Shown here piece by piece: positions 1-10,388 of a DNA stretch of 64,000 bases. A model generated the notes under the pieces. That model saw only the letters and a list, made by a program, of their open reading frames with translations. It was not told the DNA's origin and did no database searches. The DNA is from an uncultured Mucilaginibacter sp. (lineage in GTDB: Bacteria > Bacteroidota > Bacteroidia > Sphingobacteriales > Sphingobacteriaceae): positions 279,086 through 343,085 of the forward strand of contig NZ_CAJYGQ010000008.1 in the NCBI RefSeq assembly GCF_913773635.1. Direction: 5' to 3'. A program made the position numbers and the translations under genes. The number at the start of each line of letters is the position of its first letter. Within the stretch, counting starts at the first letter, position 1.

Positions 1-345
1 CGGCAGGCGGTAGATTAGTACAAAGGCGGCAACACCTATCTCATTAAATTTACGGGCCACATCATACCCTTCATGCCCTGTAGCTAAACCACTGTAACCG
101 CCGCCCGGGCAAATTACAACAGCGGTTCCGTTTGCTTTATTTTTCTCAAGAATAAATGGTATAAGTGTAGGCTCGGTAACCATACTCACCATATTATTAT
201 TGTTCTTTTGCACATAACCGGCTGGAGCAGGTTTTGAATTTGGGATGCCGCCGGGGTAAAGTTTTATAGATTGGTTACCTTGGGCATGTGAGTTATGCAT
301 AGCTATGAAACAAAAAAAGCACAGGACTAAAATGGTTCTTCTCAT
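1..345 (-). CDS. Secreted alpha/beta-hydrolase, acetylxylan-esterase-like (5' part; runs off the window)
   Basis: The gene starts with ATG at 345 and reads leftward off the window edge, so only 115 N-terminal residues are visible. A signal peptide of about 22 residues ends in HSHAQ, indicating export. The visible part has an oxyanion-hole type PGGGY motif after a short beta strand, followed by a GHEGYDVA stretch and a VAAFVLIYRLP strand. This pattern is typical of Bacteroidota esterase-like alpha/beta-hydrolases often annotated as xylan or acetylxylan esterases. The nucleophile, Asp and His lie outside the window, so activity cannot be judged. A second esterase-like gene sits in the xylan cluster near 31.5 kb, but nothing links the two directly. 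Confidence 0.75.
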   Translation of the reverse strand, partial: MRRTILVLCFFCFIAMHNSHAQGNQSIKLYPGGIPNSKPAPAGYVQKNNNNMVSMVTEPTLIPFILEKNKANGTAVVICPGGGYSGLATGHEGYDVARKFNEIGVAAFVLIYRLP

Positions 346-411
346 TGGCAGAGTGTTGATAACCAAATCTAACCCTATACTTTATAATAAGCAAGATGTG
401 TATTGATTGAT

Positions 412-597
412 TTATGAATCTAATATTTTACGCCAAAGTTTATTCCATATTTTAACCAAGCCCCACAAAAGCAAAATGGCAGTAAACAGCAGCCACACCC
501 CAAACGAAAAGAAATCAAGATTAGGAGTAGGGTCCGCTTCTGAAAGCGGGTATCGACCAACAAAGAAAAACGCAACCTGAAGCAACCAGGTAAGCAA
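412..597 (-). CDS. Small two-helix membrane protein, uncharacterised
   Basis: This open frame encodes about 61 residues with two hydrophobic segments (near residues 2-13 and 32-49), a polar SEADPTPN loop and a basic C-terminus, as expected for a small inner-membrane protein. It lies 55 bp downstream of prfB on the same strand. No ATG is available in frame: the first usable codon is TTG at 597, and the frame stays open about nine further codons upstream to a TAA. An ATG one register away (around 607) hints at an alternative start or a small indel. I do not recognise a family. The composition looks coding, but the start is unsure. Confidence 0.45.
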   Translation of the reverse strand: MLTWLLQVAFFFVGRYPLSEADPTPNLDFFSFGVWLLFTAILLLWGLVKIWNKLWRKILDS

Positions 598-652
598 TAG
601 CCATCTTTCTGGTTCTCCCGGGTTGCGTTAATCTATTTAACATTGTGGGATG

Positions 653-1745
653 TTAATTGCTTGGTCCGCCAAACTCCATCAGGTAAGCCTTCAGGAACTC
701 GTTCAGGTCGCCATCTAAAACGGCCTGGGCGTTTGAGGTTTCATGATCTGTACGAAGATCCTTAACCAATTTGTAAGGATGCAGTACGTAGTTACGTATT
801 TGTGAGCCCCACTCTATTTTCTTTTTACTGCCTTCAATGGCATTGGTAGCTTCCATGCGCTTACGCATTTCAATTTCGTATAACTGCGATTTTAGTAAGC
901 GAATCGCGTTATCCTTGTTCTGCAACTGCGAGCGTGACTCCTGGTTTTTTATGATAATACCCGATGGTTTGTGGTATAAACGTACGGCAGTCTCTACCTT
1001 GTTCACATTCTGTCCACCGGCACCACCCGAACGGAAAGTTTCGAACTCAATATCGGCCGGATTGATCTCTATCTCAATGGTATCATCAACCAATGGGTAC
1101 ACATAAACCGATGCAAACGAGGTATGGCGCTTAGCATTAGCATCAAACGGCGATACGCGTACTAAACGGTGCACGCCGTTTTCACCTTTTAAATATCCGT
1201 AGGCAAAATCGCCTTCAAATTGCAGGGTTACGGTTTTTATACCTGCTACGTCACCTTCCTGGTAATCTTGCTCGGTAACCTTATAACCGTTTTTTTCGCC
1301 CCACATAATATACATACGCATAAGCATGCTGGCCCAGTCGCAACTTTCGGTACCACCTGCACCTGCAGTTATCTGCAATACGGCGTTCAGCTGATCTTCC
1401 TCGGCCGATAGCATGTTTTGGAACTCCAGATCTTCAATTACTTTTAACGATGCGTTAAACTGCTCCTGCATTTCAGGTTCGCTCACATCGCCGGCCTGGT
1501 AAAACTCGTATAGTACGCCGGTATCTTCTACACTGGCCAACACTTTTTGATAAGCATCAGTCCAAACCTTTTTAGCTTTTATAGATGCCAGTACTTTTTC
1601 CGCCTCTTTAGGGGCATTCCAAAAATCCGGACCAATGGTTATTTCCTGCTCCCGGGCTAGTTCTTCAAGCTTGTTATCAATGTCAAAGATGCCTCCTCAG
1701 GGAAGCTGTTCTATCCCTCAAGTCTTGTACTTGTTCTTTAGTCAT
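653..1745 (-). CDS. prfB: Peptide chain release factor 2, with programmed +1 frameshift
   Basis: RF2 recognises UGA and UAA stop codons and triggers peptidyl-tRNA hydrolysis. The gene is in two frames. The first 20 codons run from ATG at 1745 to an in-frame TGA (1685-1683). After a +1 shift the second frame continues for 343 codons to 653, giving about 363 residues, close to the usual RF2 length. The stop-recognition tripeptide SPF falls at about residues 198-200 and the catalytic GGQ at about 243-245, in the context [14 protein letters not shown]. The start at 1745 is chosen because it supplies the short leader and slippery site expected for an autoregulated prfB. A start inside the second frame would lose the N-terminal helical domain. 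Confidence 0.96.
1682..1697 (-). other. RF2 +1 programmed frameshift site
   Basis: On the reverse strand the site reads AGGAGG, then CAT, then CTT TGA C. This is an internal Shine-Dalgarno-like element three bases before the slippery CTT, followed by a TGA in the poor-terminator context TGAC. Position and spacing match the classic E. coli prfB signal (AGGGGG, UAU, CUU UGAC). When RF2 is scarce the ribosome slips +1 and makes full-length RF2, a negative feedback loop. Confidence 0.95.
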
Positions 1746-1838
1746 AAAGCAAATATAGGTAAATGGTTTAGCTCAAAACATAAAAAAGGCCTGCCATGTT
1801 TGGCAAGCCCTTTTCTTATTATCTGCAAAGTTTATGGT

Positions 1839-2276
1839 TTAGGCAACCATCATTTGGTTAACCAGTCCGTTGAGGTCGGCCCGGTTACCATTTAGCTGAG
1901 ATAGCATAGTGCCTAAAGCAAATTCTTTGGGTTGTTCACTGTTAGTTTCCTGAACCAATTGATTCATTACGGCAGGTATAAGTGAGTTTGCTGCATCGTG
2001 AGCCGCAGTCATATCAATACTGTAAAATTTGTTAAGCCTGTTAGCAAACTTATTACTCATGCTGCTTACCAGGTTTTGGTTATACGAACCAGAAAACTGG
2101 AAAAACTTAATGATGTCATTCACACGTCCCGTCTCCATCGAATTTTTCAGTACATCAATAATTGAGCTTGAAGCTTCGGTTAACACAGCCTCGCGTGATG
2201 CGGCAGGTATAACCGGGTTGTTCATAATTGCCATACCGGCATTATTTTTCACCAATAAAAAAAGTTTTTCAAACAT
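1839..2276 (-). CDS. Uncharacterised 145-residue protein
   Basis: The protein starts with ATG at 2276 and has no signal peptide or membrane segment. It is helical and Asn/Ser-rich, with a central SSSIIDVLKNSMETGRVNDI region and a Leu/Asn-rich C-terminus (LSQLNGNRADLNGLVNQMM). I recall similar short proteins in Sphingobacteriaceae, resembling DUF937/YidB-like helical proteins, but cannot name a domain firmly. It stands alone 93 bp upstream of prfB on the same strand. Function is unknown. Codon use matches its neighbours, so it looks like a real gene. Confidence 0.7.
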   Translation of the reverse strand: MFEKLFLLVKNNAGMAIMNNPVIPAASREAVLTEASSSIIDVLKNSMETGRVNDIIKFFQFSGSYNQNLVSSMSNKFANRLNKFYSIDMTAAHDAANSLIPAVMNQLVQETNSEQPKEFALGTMLSQLNGNRADLNGLVNQMMVA

Positions 2277-2411
2277 GGCTTTTAATTTTTTAGCAGATTA
2301 ATAAAATGTTCGGTTTATTACTTGATTTTTATCAATAAATCAAATATAACGAAACTTTGTTTTAAAAATCAAAATATCAAACAAAATATTTTGAAAATAT
2401 GACAATCAGAA

Positions 2412-2480
2412 AGTGTATTAAAAACACTAAGATTTAGTGTAATTTTTACAGTAAGATTCAGTGTATTATTTACGCTAAGC
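2412..2480. repeat. 24-bp tandem repeat array upstream of pgi
   Basis: Two full units (2425-2448 and 2449-2472) match at 20 of 24 positions. A third 5' fragment (2473-2480) and the 3' half of an earlier unit (2412-2424) are in the same register. The common unit is CASTAAGATTYAGTG followed by TAWTWTTTA. The first unit contains the palindrome CACTAA-GAT-TTAGTG. The array lies about 50-110 bp upstream of the pgi -7 element, in the region between divergent genes. Confidence 0.7.
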
Positions 2481-2526
2481 CCACCGGACCGGATAAAAAA
2501 TATGATGTAAAAGTGGTTTAAAACGT

Positions 2527-2534
2527 TACTTTTG
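2527..2534 (+). promoter_or_regulatory. Candidate -7 element of the pgi promoter
   Basis: TACTTTTG matches the Bacteroidota -7 consensus TAnnTTTG and lies 22 bases before the pgi ATG, predicting a short 5' leader. No clear TTG is seen at the -33 position, so an activator bound at the upstream repeats may be involved (inference). Confidence 0.5.
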
Positions 2535-2541
2535 GGCGTAA

Positions 2542-4203
<1,662 letters not shown>

Positions 4204-4221
4204 ACTCCCACATAAAAGAGC

Positions 4222-4256
4222 AAAAGCCAGGAACATTTAACTTCCTGGCTTTTTTT
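4222..4256 (+). terminator. Rho-independent terminator of pgi
   Basis: The hairpin has arms AAAGCCAGGAA and TTCCTGGCTTT around a short loop and is followed by a run of T residues. It starts about 20 bp after the pgi stop. Confidence 0.9.
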
Positions 4257-4276
4257 ATGCTGATACGTTAGTAATA

Positions 4277-4313
4277 AAAAGCCAAAAGCCACTTAACGTG
4301 GCTTTTGGCTTTT
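4277..4313. terminator. Bidirectional terminator between pgi and the cyclotransferase gene
   Basis: The arms AAAAGCCAAAAGCCAC and GTGGCTTTTGGCTTTT flank a 5-base loop. A-rich and T-rich flanks allow it to act on both strands, between two converging genes. Confidence 0.85.
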
Positions 4314-4364
4314 ATAAAATCAGATGATAAATATGGTATTGTAAAAATTCAGCAGGCAATGATG

Positions 4365-5435
4365 TTAAACACTTTGCTTTTTTACCACCTTTATTTGATA
4401 AGTGTGCGGCCATTTCTTTCCGGTTACAAACAGGCGTTTACCAACTGCGTCCCAGGCAATGCCGTTTAGCACTGCATCGGTGTTATTAATGCCTGCGGTA
4501 GCTTGTTGTGTAAGCGAACTTAAATCAATTCGTTTAATAACCGCACCCGTTTGCGGATCAATTACTACAATATCATCTTTTTGCCACACGTTAGCGTAAA
4601 TCATTCCGTCAATGTATTCCATTTCATTTAAATCATCAATCGGTCCTTGATCATCGTAAACGTCAATGGTACGCAGGGTGCGAAAGTTTTCCTTATCCAT
4701 CACGAAAATTTGGTTTGAGCCGGTATTACAATATAAATTCTTCCCGTCATTACACATGCCCCAGCCTTCCTGCCCCTGCACAAAGCTAAATTTTGATAGC
4801 AGCTTCAATGTAGATTTATCATACACGTAACCTGCACGTTCATGGTAAGTAAGCTGTACAATTTTGTTATCAATTACCGTAATACCTTCATTAAAGGCGT
4901 TACAATCCATCTCAATTTTTTGCAGCACTTTGCCGTTAATGTCAGTTTTACGCAAACTCGAACGCTCTCCCTGGTCGCAGGTACCGCCATCACTTTCGTA
5001 AAATACACCGTCGCGGTATTCAAAACCTTCGGTAAATGAGGCTGTATCATGCGCAAAGGTTTTTTCAATTTGGTAAGTGTAAAGCTCCGGTGCTTTACCT
5101 GCCAGTAAATTTATGTTAGTACTTTGCTCCTGCATTTTACCATCAGCATAAATGCGTGCCGTTAACAATTTCACACCCAAACCAAGACTGGTGGTTGCCA
5201 GACTGTATGCTGTTGTATCTGTTTTTGCAATTAATCTAACCGAGTCCATAAGGTACACAATTGAGTCAACCTTATAATCAGCCGGCAGGCTAACCTTTAC
5301 ATCAACCTTATCGCCTTGCTTGTAGTTTGCGCCGGCATCGGGACTAATGCTTATGTCAACCGATTTATTTTTTTCGCCACAACTGTAAATCGCAAGTATG
5401 ATGGTGGCTATACCTAGTATGTATTTGTTTTTCAT
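4365..5435 (-). CDS. Glutaminyl-peptide cyclotransferase, plant/bacterial beta-propeller type (lipoprotein)
   Basis: Enzymes of this family (Glu_cyclase_2) convert N-terminal Gln to pyroglutamate. The 356-residue protein starts at 5435 with MKNKY and has a lipoprotein signal ending in AIYSC, placing it in the envelope. Residues of about 30-120 form an Ig-like region. The propeller follows, with family-typical FTEGFEY, GWGM, LNEMEYI and LNGIAWD motifs. A longer frame to 5537 exists but would overlap yraN by about 100 bp and bury the lipobox, so it is rejected. The start lies 4 bp after the yraN stop, so the two are probably co-transcribed. Its substrates here are unknown. Confidence 0.88.
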   Translation of the reverse strand: MKNKYILGIATIILAIYSCGEKNKSVDISISPDAGANYKQGDKVDVKVSLPADYKVDSIVYLMDSVRLIAKTDTTAYSLATTSLGLGVKLLTARIYADGKMQEQSTNINLLAGKAPELYTYQIEKTFAHDTASFTEGFEYRDGVFYESDGGTCDQGERSSLRKTDINGKVLQKIEMDCNAFNEGITVIDNKIVQLTYHERAGYVYDKSTLKLLSKFSFVQGQEGWGMCNDGKNLYCNTGSNQIFVMDKENFRTLRTIDVYDDQGPIDDLNEMEYIDGMIYANVWQKDDIVVIDPQTGAVIKRIDLSSLTQQATAGINNTDAVLNGIAWDAVGKRLFVTGKKWPHTYQIKVVKKQSV

Positions 5436-5439
5436 GTAA

Positions 5440-5808
5440 TTAATATGGCGATGGCCAAAAGGCATCTTCAATGTGCTTAAGTGTATACGTTTGTTGCGGC
5501 GTAAATAGTATAGCCACAATATCAAAACGTACCTCACCCTGGTGATTCATAATATAAATGTACTCGTCGGCCGCGCTGGCCAGCAGCTTTTGCTTACGGT
5601 TGTCAACAAAGTCTTCGGGTTCGCCAAAGCTGTTGCCGCTACGGGCTTTAACTTCGGTAAATATAATCATCCGGTCTTTATAGGCAATCAAATCAACCTC
5701 GGCTTTGCCAAAAGTCCAGTTCTCATCAAGAATTTCGTAACCGGCTGCCTCAAGGTGTGCTTTAGCAATAGCTTCGCCACGGCGGCCCAATTCATGATGT
5801 TTTGCCAT
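5440..5808 (-). CDS. yraN: YraN family (UPF0102) endonuclease-like protein
   Basis: This small cytosolic protein of 122 residues belongs to the UPF0102/YraN family, which has a restriction-endonuclease-like fold. The conserved core is present: LGRRGEAIAKAHLEAAGYEILDENW, then the metal-site-like GKAEVDLIAYKDRMIIFTEVKAR (E...D..EVK pattern). The cellular role is poorly defined; links to recombination or DNA processing are suggested for the family. It sits between a small membrane protein and the cyclotransferase with gaps of 1-4 bp, indicating one reverse-strand operon downstream of dnaG. Confidence 0.92.
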   Translation of the reverse strand: MAKHHELGRRGEAIAKAHLEAAGYEILDENWTFGKAEVDLIAYKDRMIIFTEVKARSGNSFGEPEDFVDNRKQKLLASAADEYIYIMNHQGEVRFDIVAILFTPQQTYTLKHIEDAFWPSPY

Positions 5809-5809
5809 A

Positions 5810-6073
5810 TCAAAAGGGGCTATTGCTTACAGCCCAATAAATATATGCAAAAGCAGACGTAGAAATTAACAAACAGGCACAGCTACCATAAAGCATCCCC
5901 CATCCTAAATCCCGAATTACCTTTTCTTTTAAGCTATCTAAATGGAGCAAAAGACCGATCAGTATTATGACGGATGAAAGTACTGCCATTATAAATAACT
6001 GATCACTACCGGCAAAGAATCCGAAAATTACAAAATGCACCACGAGCGTTATTATCAGGTACAGGTACTTCAT
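5810..6073 (-). CDS. Small multi-pass membrane protein, uncharacterised
   Basis: The 87-residue protein is almost wholly hydrophobic, with three to four likely membrane segments (about residues 3-20, 26-43, 58-80). A charged HLDSLKEKVIRD loop separates the second and third. It starts directly after dnaG (stop at 6074) and ends 1 bp before yraN, so it is part of the same operon. I do not recognise the family. The membrane topology is inferred only from hydropathy. Confidence 0.65.
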   Translation of the reverse strand: MKYLYLIITLVVHFVIFGFFAGSDQLFIMAVLSSVIILIGLLLHLDSLKEKVIRDLGWGMLYGSCACLLISTSAFAYIYWAVSNSPF

Positions 6074-8029
6074 CTACTTTATAATTACCGATCCCAGATA
6101 ATCAGAAATATGCTTCTCAATTTTTTTCATTTGCATATACTGCCCCATAATAGCATCCTGATCAACAGGGTCTTGGGCATTTTGCAGGTCTGACCGTAGT
6201 TTTTCAAGTATCTTACTTACTTTCTGTTTTTTAAGATGGAAGATGGCACCTAATATGGTAGCCTTCATATTCAGTTCTTCGCCATGCACAAATATGCGGT
6301 GCATATTATACCAGTTTTCGCTCAGCGTATACTTGGTTGATAACATATCGACTGCCAGATCAACAATCTGCTTATCGTTGTAATGAATGAAAAACTTTTC
6401 TTCGGGCAATACCCCGTTTTCAAGCTGCTGCTTGTATAGGGCTACAAAATCTTTGCAAACGGCATTATCAAACTCAACATCGCTAAGCTCGGCAATAATG
6501 AAAGGGCCAATGTAAGTATTGGCAATGTTATCCCAATTAATGATTTGGTTGCCGTAAACCAGCAAAAGCCTGATTATTTCCCTTTCCTGATTTATACCGG
6601 TTTCTACCGGTTTTGATACGGTTGGTTCATCATAAAAACCCGGTTCATCGGGCGGTGGCATTTCACCGTATGGGTTGCCCTCCTGGGGTGCAGATGGCAG
6701 CTGTTTTTGCTGGTCTTTTTTCGCCTTGCCCAGCTTCATCTTATTCAGCTCCGACAATAAAATGCGCTCATCAATTTGTAGTTGCTGACTGCACTCGCGT
6801 ATAAATACCGATGCTTTAATTGAATCGGGTATTTTGGCAATGCTTTCAACAATTTCGCGAATTACATTTGCACGCTGTATCGGATCTGTACCAGCTTCTT
6901 TAAGCAAGATGCTGGTTTTGTAAAGAATGAAGTCTTTTTTGTTTTGCTCGATGTGGGTTTTGAAGGCATTGCTGCCAACTTTTCGCACATAGGAGTCGGG
7001 GTCGTGCCCATCAGGAAAAGACACAACTTTAACGTTCAGCCCTTCTTCCAATATAAGGTCGAGCCCTCGCAGTGAAGCCTTTATACCGGCAGCATCGCCG
7101 TCATATAATATGGTGATATTTTTGGTGAAGCGGGATATTAAACGAATTTGCTCAACCGTAAGCGAAGTACCTGATGATGCCACAACATTCTCAATACCAG
7201 CCTGATGGACTGATAAAACGTCGGCGTATCCTTCTACCAGGTAACAATTATCATCATCACGTATAGCCTTTTTGGCAAAGTACAACCCGTACAGTACGTT
7301 CGACTTATGGTATATTTCTGACTCGGGCGAGTTAACGTATTTTGGTACGTTTTTATCGGTTTTAAGCGTACGACCGCCAAACGCAATTACCCGGCCTGTA
7401 AAGCCATGTATTGGAAACATAACCCGGCCGCGGTAACGGTCATAAAGCTGCCCGTTATCACGCTTTACCGAAAGGCCGCTTTCAACCAAAAACTCCGGTT
7501 GATAAGCATTTTTAATAGCCTGGCTGGTAAAGGCCTCCCATTGGTCGGGCGAGTAGCCCAACTCAAATTTTTTGATAATATCATTACTAAAACCTCGTTC
7601 CCTGAAATAGCTTAGGCCGATGCTTTTTCCTTCAGGTGTGTCCCACATGGCTTCCTGAAAAAACTTAGCTGCATAGGCGCTTACAACCATCAGGCTTTCA
7701 CGGCGGTTATCAGCTTCGATGTTTTCGGGCTTATCCTGCAGTTCTTCAACTTCAATTCCGTATTTTTTGGCCAGCCATTTTAAAGCCTCGGGGTACGAAA
7801 ACTTTTCAAGCTCCATCAAAAAAGTAACCGCCGAACCACCCTTTCCGGTAGAAAAATCTTTAAAAATGCCTTTAGCCGGAGAAACGGTAAATGATGGTGT
7901 TTTTTCGTTGGCAAACGGTGAAAGGCCTACGTAGTTGGCACCACGCTTTTTTAACTGCACAAATTCGCCAATAACCTCAACAATGTCGATGGCTTCCATT
8001 ATACGGTCAATGGTTTGTTTGGTAATCAT
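6074..8029 (-). CDS. dnaG: DNA primase DnaG, with degenerate zinc ribbon
   Basis: DnaG makes RNA primers at the replication fork. The 651 residues show an N-terminal zinc-ribbon-type domain (about 1-100), a TOPRIM core with LVEGYADVLS, LYDGDAAGIKA and PDGHDPDSYV (about 260-345), and a C-terminal helical region for helicase contact preceded by a Pro/Gln-rich linker. In the zinc domain the context NEKTPSFTVSP is kept, but the four expected ligands (Cys, His, Cys, Cys) are Ser37, Ala40, Asp58 and Thr61, so zinc cannot be held in the usual way. Related Bacteroidota may share this. The gene heads the reverse-strand operon with the small membrane protein and yraN. A TATTTTTG -7-like element lies about 30 bp upstream. 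Confidence 0.96.
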   Translation of the reverse strand: MITKQTIDRIMEAIDIVEVIGEFVQLKKRGANYVGLSPFANEKTPSFTVSPAKGIFKDFSTGKGGSAVTFLMELEKFSYPEALKWLAKKYGIEVEELQDKPENIEADNRRESLMVVSAYAAKFFQEAMWDTPEGKSIGLSYFRERGFSNDIIKKFELGYSPDQWEAFTSQAIKNAYQPEFLVESGLSVKRDNGQLYDRYRGRVMFPIHGFTGRVIAFGGRTLKTDKNVPKYVNSPESEIYHKSNVLYGLYFAKKAIRDDDNCYLVEGYADVLSVHQAGIENVVASSGTSLTVEQIRLISRFTKNITILYDGDAAGIKASLRGLDLILEEGLNVKVVSFPDGHDPDSYVRKVGSNAFKTHIEQNKKDFILYKTSILLKEAGTDPIQRANVIREIVESIAKIPDSIKASVFIRECSQQLQIDERILLSELNKMKLGKAKKDQQKQLPSAPQEGNPYGEMPPPDEPGFYDEPTVSKPVETGINQEREIIRLLLVYGNQIINWDNIANTYIGPFIIAELSDVEFDNAVCKDFVALYKQQLENGVLPEEKFFIHYNDKQIVDLAVDMLSTKYTLSENWYNMHRIFVHGEELNMKATILGAIFHLKKQKVSKILEKLRSDLQNAQDPVDQDAIMGQYMQMKKIEKHISDYLGSVIIK

Positions 8030-8180
8030 GCGCAGCTATAGCCCTCAAAAACAAGGTAACAAAAATATACAATTATCATCGCAGATGCATATGCCTTTTG
8101 TTGTTTAATAAATATCTAAACCTTTGTTACGTTACTCATATCCTTAACGTATATGTACTAAACCTCTTAACCAATTAATT

Positions 8181-8660
8181 ATGAAAAAATTAACTTGCAT
8201 AGTGTTAGCTACGTTATCAATGTTTATTATCTCTTGCAAAAAAGACAAGGATAACGAGCAAAAACAAGATTTTTACTTCACCGCCGATAAGAACAACGAA
8301 AAGTGGGTTGCTCAGTTTGTAGCTTTCGGAGAAAATGGTGCTAAAAATTACGTTCTGGTAGGTAACAAATTAGAGGAACATTTGAGGATCAATATAACAA
8401 CCAATAGTTTGAACCAGTATGTTGTAATTGCTCCTAAAACCGAATTTATAATTACTATTGGACAGGATGCCGTTGTTGCAAGGTATATACTTGATGAGGA
8501 TGCCACCAATAAGGTGAATGTAACCAGCTATGATACAACAAAGGTAATTATGAAAGGTAATTTCAATATTTACCTAAAAAAAGTAACCGGTGATAATACT
8601 TACCCTGCAACCATTAATTTTTCGAGCGGTAACTTTAAGCTAACTAAGGCTTATGATTAA
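8181..8660 (+). CDS. Uncharacterised lipoprotein
   Basis: The 159-residue protein has a lipoprotein signal ending in FIISC followed by a Lys/Asp-rich tether (KKDKDNEQK), typical of exported Bacteroidota lipoproteins. The mature part is beta-rich, with alternating Val/Ile/Asn and two predicted strand pairs. It resembles small DUF6252-type lipoproteins, but that is uncertain. It is monocistronic between dnaG and asnS, with no recognised partner. Confidence 0.75.
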   Translation: MKKLTCIVLATLSMFIISCKKDKDNEQKQDFYFTADKNNEKWVAQFVAFGENGAKNYVLVGNKLEEHLRINITTNSLNQYVVIAPKTEFIITIGQDAVVARYILDEDATNKVNVTSYDTTKVIMKGNFNIYLKKVTGDNTYPATINFSSGNFKLTKAYD

Positions 8661-8758
8661 TATTTGTTAAGCCTTAATAACTGCTTTACACAACTTGCCC
8701 GCTGCCTCTTGTTTGTTGTATCTAAATTGTATTTTTACCGCTCAATTTTAAAAGATAT

Positions 8759-10195
8759 ATGAGTCAGCGAATTAAAATTAAAGCACTGCTGCAAACTACA
8801 CCGGCAGAACAAGAGGTGAATGTTAAAGGATGGGTACGCACCTTTCGTAATAATCAGTTTATTGCTTTAAATGATGGCTCAACTAATAGCAACATTCAAA
8901 TTGTTGTTGATTTTCAAAATACTGATGAGGCCCTTTTGAAGCGTATTACTACCGGTGCTGCGCTTAGCGTTACCGGTATTTTGGTAGCAAGCCTAGGCAA
9001 AGGCCAGGCGGTTGATGTTAAAGCCACCAACATTGAAATATTAGGAGACAGCGACCCGGAAAAATACCCCTTACAACCAAAGAAACACAGTTTAGAATTT
9101 TTGCGGGAGATTGCCCACCTGCGCTTCCGTACCAATACTTTTGGTGCCATCTTTAGGGTGCGTAACAGCCTGGCATTTGCAGTACATCGTTTTTTCCAGG
9201 AGCAAGGCTTTGTTTACCTGCATACCCCGGTAATTACAGCATCAGACGCTGAAGGCGCCGGCGAAGCATTTAAAGTAACCAACCTTGATTTGAATAACCT
9301 ACCCCGTACCGAAAACGGCGAAATTGATTATAAGCAAGACTTTTTTGGTCGTGCTACCAATTTGACCGTGTCTGGCCAGTTAGAAGGTGAGTTGGGTGCT
9401 ATGGCCCTGAGTGATATTTATACTTTTGGCCCTACTTTCCGTGCCGAAAATTCGAACACTACACGCCACCTGGCCGAGTTTTGGATGATTGAGCCAGAAA
9501 TGGCGTTTTATGATCTGGCCGATAACATGGACCTGGCTGAAGGTTTATTAAAATATGTTATTAACTATGCGCTTGAGCATAACCGCGAAGATATAGAGTT
9601 TTTAACCCAGCGTTTACTTGATGAGGAGAAAAGCAAGCCTCAGCAAGAACGTTCAGAAATGAGTCTTTTAGAAAAACTTCAGTTTTGTTTAAATAACAAT
9701 TTTGAACGTTTAACCTATACCCAAGCTATAGACATTCTGAAAGATTCAACACCTAACAAAAAGAAAAAATTCCAATATTTAATTGAAGGTTGGGGTGCCG
9801 ATTTGCAATCAGAACATGAGCGTTATTTGGTTGAGAAACACTTTAAAAAACCGGTTATACTGACCGATTACCCCAAAGAGATCAAATCTTTCTACATGCG
9901 CCAAAATGACGATGGCAAAACTGTTGCTGCTATGGACATCCTGTTCCCCGGCATTGGTGAAATTGTAGGCGGTTCGCAGCGCGAAGAACGTTTGGAAAAA
10001 CTGGAACAACGCATGGACGAGATTGGCATTCCTAAAGATGAGCTTTGGTGGTACCTTGATACCCGCCGCTTTGGAGGTTGCCCGCACGCCGGCTTTGGTT
10101 TAGGTTTTGAGCGCCTGGTGTTGTTTGTTACCGGCATGGGCAATATACGTGACGTAATTCCATTCCCGCGTTTCCCTAAAAACGCAGAGTTTTAA
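8759..10195 (+). CDS. asnS: Asparaginyl-tRNA synthetase
   Basis: The enzyme charges tRNA-Asn with asparagine. The 478-residue class II synthetase has an N-terminal OB-fold anticodon-binding domain (about 1-110, [18 protein letters not shown]). Its catalytic core carries motif 2 ([22 protein letters not shown]) and motif 3 ([27 protein letters not shown]). Retention of the AsxRS-type FRAENS and [11 protein letters not shown] context, with Asn-type residues, distinguishes it from AspRS. Start at 8759 gives the normal family length. It is a single-gene unit followed by a strong terminator. Confidence 0.97.
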   Translation: MSQRIKIKALLQTTPAEQEVNVKGWVRTFRNNQFIALNDGSTNSNIQIVVDFQNTDEALLKRITTGAALSVTGILVASLGKGQAVDVKATNIEILGDSDPEKYPLQPKKHSLEFLREIAHLRFRTNTFGAIFRVRNSLAFAVHRFFQEQGFVYLHTPVITASDAEGAGEAFKVTNLDLNNLPRTENGEIDYKQDFFGRATNLTVSGQLEGELGAMALSDIYTFGPTFRAENSNTTRHLAEFWMIEPEMAFYDLADNMDLAEGLLKYVINYALEHNREDIEFLTQRLLDEEKSKPQQERSEMSLLEKLQFCLNNNFERLTYTQAIDILKDSTPNKKKKFQYLIEGWGADLQSEHERYLVEKHFKKPVILTDYPKEIKSFYMRQNDDGKTVAAMDILFPGIGEIVGGSQREERLEKLEQRMDEIGIPKDELWWYLDTRRFGGCPHAGFGLGFERLVLFVTGMGNIRDVIPFPRFPKNAEF

Positions 10196-10214
10196 TTTTT
10201 AAATACCATTTTAG

Positions 10215-10254
10215 AAATGCCGTAAGCTAACGTTTAGCTTGCGGCATTTTTTAT
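10215..10254 (+). terminator. Terminator after asnS
   Basis: The hairpin pairs AAATGCCG-AAGCTAA with TTAGCTT-CGGCATTT and is followed by T residues, 20 bp past the asnS stop. Confidence 0.88.
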
Positions 10255-10388
10255 TTATATAGCGCTGCAAACCCTGACCTAAAAATGACCTAACAAAAAT
10301 TGATAACGGATGTTCAATTAATACATGTTACAACATTCACTTGTTATATATACATGCTGATGCAATTGTTAAATTAAACATTATTAAG

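Noticed and set aside
1635..1895. Plus-strand ORF across the prfB 5' end
   Set aside because: It is a shadow of prfB and its upstream region; composition is Ser-rich and unlike a protein family.
2412..2480. CRISPR array
   Set aside because: Units are directly adjacent without spacers and only about three copies exist, so this is a tandem repeat rather than CRISPR.
4365..5537. Longer glutaminyl cyclotransferase start at 5537
   Set aside because: It would overlap yraN by about 100 bp and place the lipobox about 60 residues inside the protein. The start at 5435 fits the signal sequence.
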